NCBI GenBank assembly: GCA_040384665.1
Contig: JAZKIY010000009.1
Location: 133,168 to 197,167, forward strand
Direction: 5' to 3'
Origin: PCRC01 sp040384665
GTDB lineage: Bacteria > Pseudomonadota > Gammaproteobacteria > Burkholderiales > Burkholderiaceae_C
DNA length: 64,000 nt
Each line of letters starts with the position of its first letter. The first letter of the stretch is position 1. The position numbers and the translations under genes were made by a program. Below are positions 8,823-17,159 of this stretch, piece by piece. The notes beneath the pieces are model-generated. The model had not been told where the DNA came from, did no database searches, and saw only the letters and a program-made list of their open reading frames with translations.

Positions 8823-9263
8823 ATGAACCAGTCCGTCCCCCCTGTGACTGCAGCGCTGTTGCAGCCGATTCCTGCCGCAGGCTATGCCGGTGATGTGTCG
8901 CCGCTGCTGGCGTGGCAATGGGTCCAAGCGGGTGACGCGGTGCTGGTGGATGTGCGCACGGACGCGGAGCGCGAGTGGGTGGGTGGTGTGCCGGGGGCCG
9001 CGGCCGTGCCCTGGAAGCAGTGGCCCGGCATGGTCCCGAACGCGGCGTTTGACGAGCAGGTCCGTGCGGCAGCCAATGGCAAGAAAGTGCTGTTGCTGTG
9101 CCGCAGCGGTGTGCGCTCGATTGCCGCAGCCCGGCGTGCCACTGAACTGGGCCTGCAGGCCTACAACATCCTCGAAGGTTTTGAGGGCGACCCGGACGAC
9201 CAGGCGCACCGCGGCGTGCGCGGGGGCTGGCAGGTGGCTGGCTTGCCATGGCGACAGAACTGA
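8823..9263 (+). CDS. Rhodanese-like domain protein
   Basis: 146-aa single-domain rhodanese. The active-site loop is CRSGVRS with the catalytic cysteine near residue 97, preceded by LVDVRTDAEREWVGG, the classic CH2A motif. Such proteins transfer sulfane sulfur to cyanide or other acceptors; the physiological partner is unknown. I start at ATG 8823 (MNQSVPPVTAAL), which follows the divergent promoter region shared with dctP. The next gene, coaX, starts 4 bp downstream, so the two form an operon, although no functional link with coenzyme A synthesis is known to me. Confidence 0.88.
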   Translation: MNQSVPPVTAALLQPIPAAGYAGDVSPLLAWQWVQAGDAVLVDVRTDAEREWVGGVPGAAAVPWKQWPGMVPNAAFDEQVRAAANGKKVLLLCRSGVRSIAAARRATELGLQAYNILEGFEGDPDDQAHRGVRGGWQVAGLPWRQN

Positions 9264-9267
9264 CGCC

Positions 9268-10050
9268 ATGAGTTTTCTGGCTCTGGACGTTGGCAACACC
9301 CGCCTGAAGTGGGCGCATTACGACGCGCCGCATGCCGGCGCCAGGCTGCTGGCGCAAGGCGCCGAGTTTCTGGAAAACATCGACAAGCTGGCCGACGGCG
9401 CCTGGAAGGCCTTGCCCGTGCCCGAGCGCATGCTGGGCTGCATTGTGGCGGGCGACGCGATCAAGCGCCGGGTGCAGGAACAGATGGAGCTGTGGGACGT
9501 GGTGCCGCAGTGGGTTGTCTCCAGCAACGCGGAAGCCGGCTTGAGCAATGGCTACGACCACCCCTCGCGCCTCGGCTCCGACCGCTGGGTGGCCATGATC
9601 GGTGCCTGGCACCGCATGCGCGCCCAGGGGCCGGCGCGGCCATTGGTGGTGGTGATGGTGGGCACGGCGGTGACGGTGGAGGCGATTGACGCCAACGGCC
9701 GTTTTCTGGGCGGCCTGATCCTGCCAGGACACGGCATCATGCTGCGTGCGCTGGAGTCGGGCACGGCGGGCTTGCACGTGCCCACCGGCGAGGTGCGCGA
9801 CTTCCCCACCAACACCAGCGACGCACTCACCAGCGGCGGCACCTACGCCATTGCCGGCGCGGTGGCACGCATGACCCAGCACCTGCAACAGCATTGCCAG
9901 GCCGAGCCCATGTGCATCATGACCGGTGGCGCGGGCTGGAAGATGGCGCCGCACATGTCGGTGCCGGTGGACCTGGTGGACAACCTGCTGTTCGACGGCC
10001 TGCTGGAGATTGCCGCGCGGCGTTTTGCCGCCGCACCGGTCTGGGCCTGA
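9268..10050 (+). CDS. coaX: Type III pantothenate kinase
   Basis: 260-aa cytoplasmic kinase catalysing the first step of coenzyme A synthesis (pantothenate to 4'-phosphopantothenate). CoaX has the ASKHA fold; the phosphate-binding DVGNTRLKWA is at residues 6-15, the GSDRW segment follows near 106, and GTAVTVEAI plus GGLILPG complete the active site. Type III enzymes are not inhibited by CoA. ATG at 9268 lies 4 bp after the rhodanese stop. It ends 10 bp before the convergent WS/DGAT gene, with no clear terminator between. Confidence 0.94.
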   Translation: MSFLALDVGNTRLKWAHYDAPHAGARLLAQGAEFLENIDKLADGAWKALPVPERMLGCIVAGDAIKRRVQEQMELWDVVPQWVVSSNAEAGLSNGYDHPSRLGSDRWVAMIGAWHRMRAQGPARPLVVVMVGTAVTVEAIDANGRFLGGLILPGHGIMLRALESGTAGLHVPTGEVRDFPTNTSDALTSGGTYAIAGAVARMTQHLQQHCQAEPMCIMTGGAGWKMAPHMSVPVDLVDNLLFDGLLEIAARRFAAAPVWA

Positions 10051-10059
10051 GGCTGCGCT

Positions 10060-11613
10060 TCAGTCGCCCCAAGGCAGCATCAGCGTCACCATCGCTATCT
10101 TGGCGAACTCCGGCTCGAAGGCGTCGATGATGCGTTGCGGGTCCGGGCACAGCGTGCTGTCGGTGATCACGCCGAACTGCACGCCACCACCGTAGCTGAG
10201 GATGGACACGCCCAGCCCCACGTCGCCCGACTGTGGCACCCAGAACATGGTTTGCTCCAGCGTGGCGCCGCAGAATTTGAGCTTGTCGCGCGGGCCGGGC
10301 ACGTTGGTCATCACCGCCGTGGTCTTCTTCGCAAACAGGTTCAGCATCGCGTCCTGCGCTGGTTTGATCAGCAGGCCAGCCACCGCGAGCAGGCCAAACG
10401 CCATCAGCGGCTGGGTGCTGCCCTTGAGCTGGTTCATGCGGCGGCGCACTTCGTAGACCCGTTCGACGGGGTTGTCGATGCCAATCGGCAGGACCAGCGG
10501 CACCAGGCCAAAGCGGTTGCCGAGCTTCCAGGCCTCGGCCAACGGGCGCAGGTTGACCGGGATCATCGCGCGGATCTCCTGGCCGGTCACGTCGTCGCCA
10601 TGGTCGCGCAAATAGGTGCCAATCGCGCCCGCCACGCAGCTCAGCAGCACGTCGTTGATGGAGCAGTTCAGCGCCTTGCCCACGGCGCGCACTTCTTCCA
10701 GCGGCAGCGGCTGGCACCAGGCCACGCGTTTGGCGGTGCCGGGCTTGCCTTTCAACCGGGTTGGGGAGTCGTCGGGCATCAGCGCGAGTGCCGCGCCGTC
10801 GCTCACCACCTGGTAGGCCAGCTTGGCGAGGTCGAGCGACTGGCCCAGCCCCTTTTGCGGGTCGCGCAGCAGCGCCAGCGACTTGGCGACGTTGTTGCCA
10901 GTGGCGTCCAGTGCCTTCACCGTCAGGCCCGCCAGCGGTTTGATGAGCGTGTCGGCAATCCAGTCTTCGGTGCTGGCGGCACCGTCTTTTTTGCGCCGGG
11001 TGGGCGGGGCACTGCCGCCGTCCACCATGGTCATCATCACCGAAATGAGCGCGATGCCATCGGCAATGCAGTGGTGGATGCGGGCAATCAGCGCCGAGCC
11101 ACCGTCGTAGTTTTCCACCAAATGGAATTGCCACAGCGGGCGGCGCGGGTCCAGCGGTTGCATGGCCAGCGCGGCCACACGGTCCTGCAGTGCGGCTTGC
11201 TCGTCCGCCTTCTTGGTGGTCGGCAGTTTTTCCAGCACGACGTGGTGGGCGATGTCAAAGCGTTTGTCGTCCACCCAACTGGCGCCAGCGGCGTCTTCCA
11301 CCACCCGCTGGCGAAAGCGGTTGTACTGCAGCAGGCGTTCTTCGACGCGGGCGCACACGGTGGCGTATTGGATGCCGGGCTTGAGCACCCACACGCCAAC
11401 AATCATCATCAGGTTGGAGGCGGTGTCCATCCGCAGCCAGGCGGTGTCCACCTTGCTCATGCGTTCGCCGTGCAGGCCGAGCGTGCCGCTCACGGCCCGG
11501 CTCACCTGTTGTTGAACGCCGCCCTTTTTGGCGCCACGCTTCGCGGCTGGGGCGGCAGCTTGTGCCGGGGCGGTTGAGGGGCTGCCTGTTGCAGACCGAA
11601 CGCGGGTCACCAT
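10060..11613 (-). CDS. Wax ester synthase / diacylglycerol acyltransferase (WS/DGAT)
   Basis: 517-aa bifunctional O-acyltransferase. The catalytic HHxxxDG motif is HHCIADG at residues 180-186, with the second His as the general base, and the ND motif appears as LNCSINDVLLSCV. The enzyme esterifies fatty acyl-CoA to fatty alcohols or diacylglycerol to make wax esters or triacylglycerol at the inner membrane. The first ~50 residues are an Ala/Lys-rich extension before MSKVDTAWLRMD, where many family members begin; the alternative start is ATG at 11460. The acyl-CoA-binding protein gene is divergent 132 bp away, and a fatty acyl-CoA reductase lies 8 kb downstream, which fits wax ester synthesis. 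Confidence 0.93.
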   Translation of the reverse strand: MVTRVRSATGSPSTAPAQAAAPAAKRGAKKGGVQQQVSRAVSGTLGLHGERMSKVDTAWLRMDTASNLMMIVGVWVLKPGIQYATVCARVEERLLQYNRFRQRVVEDAAGASWVDDKRFDIAHHVVLEKLPTTKKADEQAALQDRVAALAMQPLDPRRPLWQFHLVENYDGGSALIARIHHCIADGIALISVMMTMVDGGSAPPTRRKKDGAASTEDWIADTLIKPLAGLTVKALDATGNNVAKSLALLRDPQKGLGQSLDLAKLAYQVVSDGAALALMPDDSPTRLKGKPGTAKRVAWCQPLPLEEVRAVGKALNCSINDVLLSCVAGAIGTYLRDHGDDVTGQEIRAMIPVNLRPLAEAWKLGNRFGLVPLVLPIGIDNPVERVYEVRRRMNQLKGSTQPLMAFGLLAVAGLLIKPAQDAMLNLFAKKTTAVMTNVPGPRDKLKFCGATLEQTMFWVPQSGDVGLGVSILSYGGGVQFGVITDSTLCPDPQRIIDAFEPEFAKIAMVTLMLPWGD

Positions 11614-11745
11614 GGTGTTGTCTCCAGCTCGTTTTTGCTTTTGAGGGGCACCCCTATTCTGAGGGCTGCGCTGCCCGTAAGATACAGCGCAGTTACCCGA
11701 ACGCGTAGACGTTCCCTTCTATTTCAAACCCAGCAGGAGACCCCC

Positions 11746-12000
11746 ATGGCCGATCTGAAAACCGCCTTTGAAGCCGCCGTTGCCCATTCCAAATCGCTGA
11801 CCGAGCGTCCTGACAACGCCACGCTGCTGCAACTCTACGCGCTGTACAAGCAAGGTGCCACTGGCGACAACACCGAGAAGAAGCCCGGCTTCACCGACAT
11901 GGTGGCCCGTGCCAAGTGGGACGCTTGGAACAAGCTCAAGGGCACCTCCAGCGACGATGCGATGCAGCAGTACATCGATCTGATCAAGTCGCTGAGCTAG
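11746..12000 (+). CDS. Acyl-CoA-binding protein (ACBP)
   Basis: 84-aa cytoplasmic four-helix protein that binds medium- and long-chain acyl-CoA. Family residues are conserved: LLQLYALYKQGATGDN, KPGFTDMVARAKWDAWNKL. The length equals that of eukaryotic ACBP. A clear ribosome binding site (AGGAGA) lies 9 bp before ATG 11746. It is divergent from the WS/DGAT acyltransferase, so it probably buffers or delivers acyl-CoA for storage-lipid synthesis. Bacterial ACBPs are uncommon outside some proteobacteria and are often near lipid-storage genes. Confidence 0.93.
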   Translation: MADLKTAFEAAVAHSKSLTERPDNATLLQLYALYKQGATGDNTEKKPGFTDMVARAKWDAWNKLKGTSSDDAMQQYIDLIKSLS

Positions 12001-12158
12001 TGTGCTGCCCCGTTAATTGCGGGGTCAAAAGGGATGAATTCAAGACCGCTGCAAGGTGCAACCAGCGCGACAGCTTGGGCCGTCGCATGGACTTGTGACG
12101 CCGCAATGAGGTTGAATGTACGACCATGTGCAGATTTATGTTGGGACAGCATATTTGT

Positions 12159-12187
12159 TTGTAATGACGCGGGTCGCTGACTAATAT
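12159..12187 (+). promoter_or_regulatory. Putative sigma70 promoter for the small secreted protein
   Basis: TTGTAA and TAATAT are separated by 17 bp, 70 bp upstream of the ATG at 12258. The rest of the 257-bp gap after the ACBP gene holds a short CCCCG/CGGGG stem right after the ACBP stop and nothing else I recognise. Confidence 0.4.
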
Positions 12188-12257
12188 AAAGCTGCGGTCA
12201 TGCCGCTCGGCAGAAAATCTATATTCCTATTTGCCTGCCGACTTCAGGGAGGCGTAT

Positions 12258-12635
12258 ATGCGGTTTCTACATCTTTCTTGTTGGGTGCCTGTGCTGGCTT
12301 GCGGCGTTGGGATTGGTTCGGTGCAGGCAGGCCAATGCCGCGATCCGTGGGTTACCCAGGCTGTGCAGCAAGTCACCGGTCGATCACCGAATGGCCAGGG
12401 TGACTCCGGCGAATGCAGCATCCATCGCTATGGTGGTGGTCGCTGGAGCAACTACAACGATTTGGTTGGCAAAGTCCAAATCGCTTTTGGAAAATCGTCG
12501 CCAATCGCCGCGCAAACGCCAGCTATGGGATTCCGACCCGGCGCGCAACCGATATTTGACAACCGCGGCGGCCGTCTTGTTGGCCCCGACGGCGGGAGCT
12601 TGGTGGGGCCTGACGGCAGCAGCTTTCGCCGGTAA
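12258..12635 (+). CDS. Small secreted protein of unknown function
   Basis: 125 aa from ATG 12258, preceded by a strong ribosome binding site (CAGGGAGG). A Sec signal peptide is clear: MRFLHLSCWVPVLACG followed by GSVQAG, with cleavage likely after VQA. The mature part has two cysteines (QCRDPW, GECSIH) that could form a disulfide and ends with a duplicated LVGPDGG/LVGPDGS unit rich in Gly. I do not recognise a family. It stands alone between ACBP and a convergent secreted protein gene, so context does not help. Confidence 0.7.
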   Translation: MRFLHLSCWVPVLACGVGIGSVQAGQCRDPWVTQAVQQVTGRSPNGQGDSGECSIHRYGGGRWSNYNDLVGKVQIAFGKSSPIAAQTPAMGFRPGAQPIFDNRGGRLVGPDGGSLVGPDGSSFRR

Positions 12636-12655
12636 ATCCAGCATCGCACCAGTTT

Positions 12656-13183
12656 TCATTTTTTCAATGAGCAACTGGTGTTGAAGAAATTTCCACCGTT
12701 CATGTTCAGGCCAATGCGCGGGCCGGCAAGCAGTTTGGCATTGGCCGGGGCCAGTGGGCCGCTTTCAAAAACAATCTTGCCCGAGGACTCGATGCGGTAG
12801 TTGCCTTTGGCGCCTGCCTTGTCGCTGTAGGCACTCGCCGACAGGATGTGGATGTCGATGAAAGCGTAATTCAGCGTGCCACCCGCCAAGCTGTAGCACG
12901 GGTAGGTGCCTGGCACCAGCCTGTCGTTGGACTGCGCCGATGCCCCAGCCCCGCGCAGCATCCAGAAAATCTTGCTCTCGGTTTTGCCGCTCTCGTCGAG
13001 CTTGACCTTGCACAGCGTGCCATCCACAGCGACGACCACGCCCGACTTGTTTTGCCGGTCTGTCACGCGTGCACCAACCGCGCATTCCGAGGCACTTTTG
13101 AACTCAGCCGCCGCTGCCGTGCTGTGCAGCGCGCAGAGTGCGGAAATACCCAAGAGCATCAGAACGTATTTTGCTTTTTTCAT
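12656..13183 (-). CDS. Secreted protein of unknown function
   Basis: 175 aa with a typical Sec signal peptide (MKKAKYVLMLLGISALCALH...AAAA, cleavage before EFKSAS). The mature protein has four cysteines (SECAVG, TLCKVK, YPCYSL, TSCSLKK), suggesting two disulfides, and reads as all-beta: a short first half with SGVVVAVDGTLCKVKL resembling a small beta-barrel, and a second half with KGNYRIESSGKIVFESG. No family name can be given with confidence. It is convergent with the small secreted protein gene, 20 bp apart, and ends an apparent minus-strand run starting at the aminopeptidase gene. Confidence 0.75.
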   Translation of the reverse strand: MKKAKYVLMLLGISALCALHSTAAAAEFKSASECAVGARVTDRQNKSGVVVAVDGTLCKVKLDESGKTESKIFWMLRGAGASAQSNDRLVPGTYPCYSLAGGTLNYAFIDIHILSASAYSDKAGAKGNYRIESSGKIVFESGPLAPANAKLLAGPRIGLNMNGGNFFNTSCSLKK

Positions 13184-13218
13184 AAAGACAAATGGTTTGT
13201 CGTCGGTAGGAGAGACGC

Positions 13219-14427
13219 TTATTGAATGATATGCCGCTCACGCAGAGATGCAATCTGATTTTCTGTCAACCCCACTTCGCGCAGCACCGCGTCGGTGTCC
13301 TGCCCGAGCGCGGGTGCTGCACGGTGCTGGCCACCGGGCGTGCGGGACAGCTTGGGCACGATGCCGGGCACGGTGAGTGTGCTGCCGTCGGCCAGCGTGA
13401 CGGGCATCAGCATGCCGCGTGCGGCGTAGTGCGGGTCGGCGGCCATGTCGGCCACGGTGTAGGCCTTGCCGGAAGGCACGTCGGCTGCGGCCAGCACCTG
13501 CAGCACGGTGTCTACCGGGTGCTGGGCGGCCCAGTCGCCAATCGCGGCGTCAATCTCTGCCACCCGGGCCACGCGGCCGGCGTTGGTGCCCAGGGCCGGG
13601 CCCTGCCCCAGGTCGTCGCGCCCAATGGCCGCCATCAGGCGTTTGAAAATGCTGTCGCCGTTGCCGGCGATCAGGGCCCAACTGCCGCAGGCGCAGCGGT
13701 AGGCGTTGCTGGGCGCGATGCCGGGCAAGGCACTGCCTGCCGGTTGCCGCACCGCGCCAAACGCGCTGTACTCCGGGAGCAGGCTTTCCATGCAGTTGAA
13801 CACCGCTTCGTACAAGGCCACGTCCACCACCTGGCCCTGGCCGCTCTTGTGCCGTTCGTGCAGCGCCATCAGGATGCCGATGACGCCGTGCAGGCTGGCC
13901 AGCGTGTCGCCAATGCTGACGCCGGTGCGCACGGGTGCGCGGCCGGGTTCGCCGGTGAGGTGGCGCAGGCCACCCATGCCCTCGGCCACCAGCGCAAAAC
14001 CAGGCCGGTCGCGGTAAGGGCCGGTCTGGCCGTAGCCACTGATGCGCAGCACCACCAGGCGCGGGTTCAGCGCCAGCAGGGCGTCGGGGCCAAGGCCCCA
14101 GCCTTCCATGGCGCCGGGGCGGAAGTTCTCAACCAGCACGTCGGCTTCGGTCGCCAGCGCACGCACCACCGCCTGCGCGTCGGGCTGTTTCAGGTCCAGC
14201 GCAATGGACCGCTTGTTGCGCGACTGCACCTGCCACCAGACCGAGGTGCCGTCTTTCACCAGGCGCCACTGGCGCAGCGGGTCGCCGGTCTTGGGGGGTT
14301 CGACCTTCACCACATCGGCGCCGAAGTCGGCCAGGGTCTTGGCGGCAAACGGGCCCGCAATCAGCTGGCCCAGCTCCACCACCTTCAGCCCAGCGAGGGG
14401 CCCTGTGGGGGAATGGGGGAGGGTCAT
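13219..14427 (-). CDS. CaiB/BaiF-family (class III) CoA-transferase
   Basis: 402-aa enzyme moving CoA between organic acids through an aspartyl-CoA thioester. The start MTLPHSPTGPLAGLKVVELG at ATG 14427 matches the family N-terminus. Hallmarks are ADVVKVEPPKTGDPLR, NKRSIALDL, and the catalytic Asp in GVSIGDTLAS near residue 170. Substrates vary widely (formyl, succinyl, citramalyl and others) and cannot be assigned here. Its ATG overlaps the TGA of the preceding PHA-system protein gene by 4 bp (ATGA), so the two are translationally coupled. Confidence 0.9.
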   Translation of the reverse strand: MTLPHSPTGPLAGLKVVELGQLIAGPFAAKTLADFGADVVKVEPPKTGDPLRQWRLVKDGTSVWWQVQSRNKRSIALDLKQPDAQAVVRALATEADVLVENFRPGAMEGWGLGPDALLALNPRLVVLRISGYGQTGPYRDRPGFALVAEGMGGLRHLTGEPGRAPVRTGVSIGDTLASLHGVIGILMALHERHKSGQGQVVDVALYEAVFNCMESLLPEYSAFGAVRQPAGSALPGIAPSNAYRCACGSWALIAGNGDSIFKRLMAAIGRDDLGQGPALGTNAGRVARVAEIDAAIGDWAAQHPVDTVLQVLAAADVPSGKAYTVADMAADPHYAARGMLMPVTLADGSTLTVPGIVPKLSRTPGGQHRAAPALGQDTDAVLREVGLTENQIASLRERHIIQ

Positions 14428-14750
14428 GCCTTCTTTTTGGCGGCGGGCTTGGCCGCCGTCTTCTTGGCCAGCAATGTGTCGAGGTTTTTCACGATTTCGC
14501 CTTCGATCTTGTCTTTGAAGGCGCCCAGCAGGAAGCCGAGTTTGGCGTCGAGTTCGAGCTGGTCCTTGGTGACCTTGAGGGTGCCGTTCACCCCGCTGCG
14601 CGTGAAGCTCACCAGGTCGCTGGTGTCGCCTTCTTCGTAGGTGCATTCCATGTCGAATTTCTCTTCGGCCTGCTCGGCCCACTGAAAAGCCAGCTTGCGG
14701 GCGGCGGGCAGGCCCAGGGCGTGGGCGCGCAAGATGTGGATGTCGGGCAT
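14424..14750 (-). CDS. Polyhydroxyalkanoate-system (PHA_gran_rgn) family protein
   Basis: 108-aa small protein with the family's signature start MPDIHILRAHALGL and the C-terminal half GFLLGAFKDKIEGEI, ending in a Lys/Ala tail (KKTAAKPAAKKKA) like those of histone-like PHA granule proteins. Members occur near PHA or acyl-CoA genes; the molecular role is unknown. It is coupled to the CoA-transferase downstream by a 4-bp overlap. Together with the phasin at 18788-19321 it suggests the organism makes PHA granules; no PHA synthase lies in the window. Confidence 0.82.
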   Translation of the reverse strand: MPDIHILRAHALGLPAARKLAFQWAEQAEEKFDMECTYEEGDTSDLVSFTRSGVNGTLKVTKDQLELDAKLGFLLGAFKDKIEGEIVKNLDTLLAKKTAAKPAAKKKA

Positions 14751-14770
14751 GGTGTGTCTCCAGTGCGGGG

Positions 14771-15877
14771 TCAGTGGTGGGGTGTCAGGGCTTGTTTCAG
14801 TGCCGCGTGCCGGGCTTCTTTGTCCAGTGCGGCCAGTTGTCTGACGGCATCATAAAACCGGGGCCAGTCGCGCCCTTCGCGGTCGAACAGCGCCTCAAAC
14901 GCAGGCACCAGGTCGTCGTAAGCGGCTTGTGCGCCGAACGCGGCGTTGTTGGCGCGGGCCACCCAGGCGTCGTAGCCGGCGTAGCCGCCCCAACCGGTCT
15001 TGAGCGTTGCGTACTGCTGGCGAAAGGCGAGCATTACTTCATTTTTCATAGCAAGAATGCTAGATTCTTCTAGGGCTGAGAGCGTATTTTGCTTTGAATC
15101 CGGGTAAATTTTGGCCAACCGCTGCCGTGTGGCCAGTGTCAGGGCGCGGAACGCCTGGCGCCGGTCGTTGAAGGCGGTGTACTCGGCCAGCGCTGCGGCG
15201 CTGGCGTGGGTGCGCAGCCAGCGCGCATCGCCCAGCCGTTCCACGGCGGTGGCAAAGGATTCGTTGAACACCGTGTCGCCTGGCGCAAACACCACCTGGT
15301 GGGACAGCTCGTGAAAAATCAGCCGCGCCAGCTCACCTTCGGGGTAGTGGATGAAGGTGTTGAGCAGCGGGTCGCCGCCGGCCCAGTTGAGCCAGCCCAG
15401 GGTGGAGTAAGCGGGCACGCCGTAGACGCTCACCTCCAGCCCGGTGGCCTGCAACTGCGCCGCTTCGGCGCGGGCGTCGGCTTCCAGAAAATAGCCGCGG
15501 TAGCCGACGCAACCCGTCACCGGAAAACACCAGGTGGTGAGTGTCAGCGACAGTTCGGGTGCGGCCACCACGTTCCATACCACGGCCGTGCGTTTCAGGT
15601 CGGCATAGCGGCGGTAGCTGGCGTTGTCGGGCAGGTGCAGTTCAGAGACGGCAAACTGCCGGATGCGTTGCGACAGTTCCAGCCTGGCCTTCAGCGCTGC
15701 GCTGGTGGTGTCGTCGGCCAGCCAGTCGTCCACTGGGCGCGCGGCCTGCATCAACCGCACGTGGCCGCTGACGGATTGCCAGTAGTAGCCGACGCTGTCT
15801 GCGAGGCTGGCGCAGCCAGCCAGCGGCAGCACTGACAAAACCAGCAGACACAGGCGGAGGCAAAAAAGGCGCATCAC
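14771..15877 (-). CDS. Predicted lipoprotein zinc aminopeptidase
   Basis: 368 aa. A lipoprotein signal is present (LLVLSVLPLAGCASL, lipobox LAGC). The zinc-binding motif HELSHQ appears near residue 190, with a downstream Glu in FNESFATAVE, as in the putative aminopeptidase family found in many proteobacteria. Substrate and role are not established. An AT-rich segment at about 15034-15114 (minus-strand coding for KQNTLSALEESSILAMKN) looks unlike the rest of the gene and matches a dispersed intergenic repeat seen twice elsewhere in this window, so the repeat seems to have been absorbed in frame. Confidence 0.85.
   Translation of the reverse strand: MMRLFCLRLCLLVLSVLPLAGCASLADSVGYYWQSVSGHVRLMQAARPVDDWLADDTTSAALKARLELSQRIRQFAVSELHLPDNASYRRYADLKRTAVVWNVVAAPELSLTLTTWCFPVTGCVGYRGYFLEADARAEAAQLQATGLEVSVYGVPAYSTLGWLNWAGGDPLLNTFIHYPEGELARLIFHELSHQVVFAPGDTVFNESFATAVERLGDARWLRTHASAAALAEYTAFNDRRQAFRALTLATRQRLAKIYPDSKQNTLSALEESSILAMKNEVMLAFRQQYATLKTGWGGYAGYDAWVARANNAAFGAQAAYDDLVPAFEALFDREGRDWPRFYDAVRQLAALDKEARHAALKQALTPHH
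15039..15085 (-). repeat. Dispersed short repeat, copy 1 (inside aminopeptidase gene)
   Basis: On the minus strand the segment reads CAGCCCTAG, a short spacer, CTAGCATTC, TTGCTATG. The CAGCCCTAG and GCATTC-TGCTAT blocks also occur at 54543-54590 (plus), and GCCCTAG with a TAGCTA block at 61076-61114 (minus). The AT content is far above that of the surrounding gene. Confidence 0.6.
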
Positions 15878-15947
15878 TGGGAATTATGGGGCGCATCGCC
15901 AACCGCGGCACGGCTTTCGCTACCATGGCAGCCACAGGAGCCTGATC

Positions 15948-17135
15948 ATGAAAGTCATCGATTCCATCGCCACCGAAGCGGCCGGCATCGCCGCCTTGCG
16001 GCGGGACATCCATGCCCACCCCGAGCTGTGTTTTGAAGAGCGGCGCACCGCCGACCTGGTGGTTCGGCAACTGGAAGCCTGGGGCATCGAGGTGCACAGG
16101 GGGCTGGGCAAGACCGGCGTGGTGGGCGTCATCCGCAACGGCACCTCCAAGCGCGCCATTGGCCTGCGCGCCGACATGGACGCCCTGCCGATCCAGGAGT
16201 TCAACACCTTCGCCCACGCCAGCACCCACCCCGGCAAGATGCACGCCTGCGGCCACGACGGCCATGTGGCCATGCTGCTTGGTGCGGCCCAGCACCTGGC
16301 GAAGCACCGCGACTTTGACGGCTCGGTGGTGCTGATTTTTCAGCCGGCGGAAGAGGGCGGTGGCGGCGCGCGCGAGATGGTGCGTGACGGCCTGTTCGAG
16401 CGTTTCCCGGTGGACGCGGTGTTTGGTGTGCACAACTGGCCCGGGCTGGCGGTGGGCCAGTTCGCACTGAGCGCCGGGCCGGTGATGGCGTCGAGCAACG
16501 AATTCAAGATCACCATCCGCGGCAAGGGCAGCCACGCCGCGCTGCCGCACAACGGCATTGACCCGGTGCCGATCGCCTGCCAGATGGTGCAGGCCTTCCA
16601 GACCATCATCACCCGCAACAAGAAGCCTGTGGACGCGGGCGTGATTTCGGTGACGATGGTTCACGCTGGCGAAGCCACCAACGTGGTGCCTGACAGCTGC
16701 GAACTGCAGGGCACCGTGCGCACCTTCACGCTGGAGGTGCTCGATTTGATCGAGCAGCGCATGCAGGCGATTGCCGAGCACACCTGCGCGGCGTTTGGCG
16801 CGCAGTGCGACTTTGAGTTCGTGCGCAATTACCCACCCACCGTCAACCACGCCAACGAAACCGCTTTTTTGCAGCAGGTGATGGCCGACGTGGTCGGCGC
16901 GGCCAACGTGGTGGCGCAAGAGCCCACCATGGGCGCGGAAGACTTTGCCTACATGCTGCTGGAGAAGCCGGGGTGTTATGCCTTCATCGGCAACGGCGAT
17001 GGCATGCACAGAGAAATGGGCCACGGTGGTGGGCCTTGCATGCTGCACAACCCCAGCTACGACTTCAACGACGACTTGTTGCCCCTTGGTGCCACCCTGT
17101 GGGTGCGGCTGGTGCAGGCCTGGCTGAAACAGTAG
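15948..17135 (+). CDS. M20-family amidohydrolase (hippurate hydrolase / aminoacylase type)
   Basis: 395-aa cytoplasmic metallohydrolase that cleaves N-acyl bonds of amino acids or similar amides. The family pattern is complete: DIHAHPELCFEE at the N-terminus, RADMDALPIQE, the metal-binding HACGHDGH, the catalytic EE pair in PAEEGGGGA, a central dimerisation lid (GSHAALPHNGIDPV) and the C-terminal CMLHNPSYDFND with the last His ligand. ATG 15948 gives the normal length. It stands alone, divergent from the lipoprotein gene and convergent with the TPR gene 24 bp away. Its exact substrate is unknown. Confidence 0.92.
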   Translation: MKVIDSIATEAAGIAALRRDIHAHPELCFEERRTADLVVRQLEAWGIEVHRGLGKTGVVGVIRNGTSKRAIGLRADMDALPIQEFNTFAHASTHPGKMHACGHDGHVAMLLGAAQHLAKHRDFDGSVVLIFQPAEEGGGGAREMVRDGLFERFPVDAVFGVHNWPGLAVGQFALSAGPVMASSNEFKITIRGKGSHAALPHNGIDPVPIACQMVQAFQTIITRNKKPVDAGVISVTMVHAGEATNVVPDSCELQGTVRTFTLEVLDLIEQRMQAIAEHTCAAFGAQCDFEFVRNYPPTVNHANETAFLQQVMADVVGAANVVAQEPTMGAEDFAYMLLEKPGCYAFIGNGDGMHREMGHGGGPCMLHNPSYDFNDDLLPLGATLWVRLVQAWLKQ

Positions 17136-17159
17136 CTCGGCCGCCCCGGGGCGTTGTTT

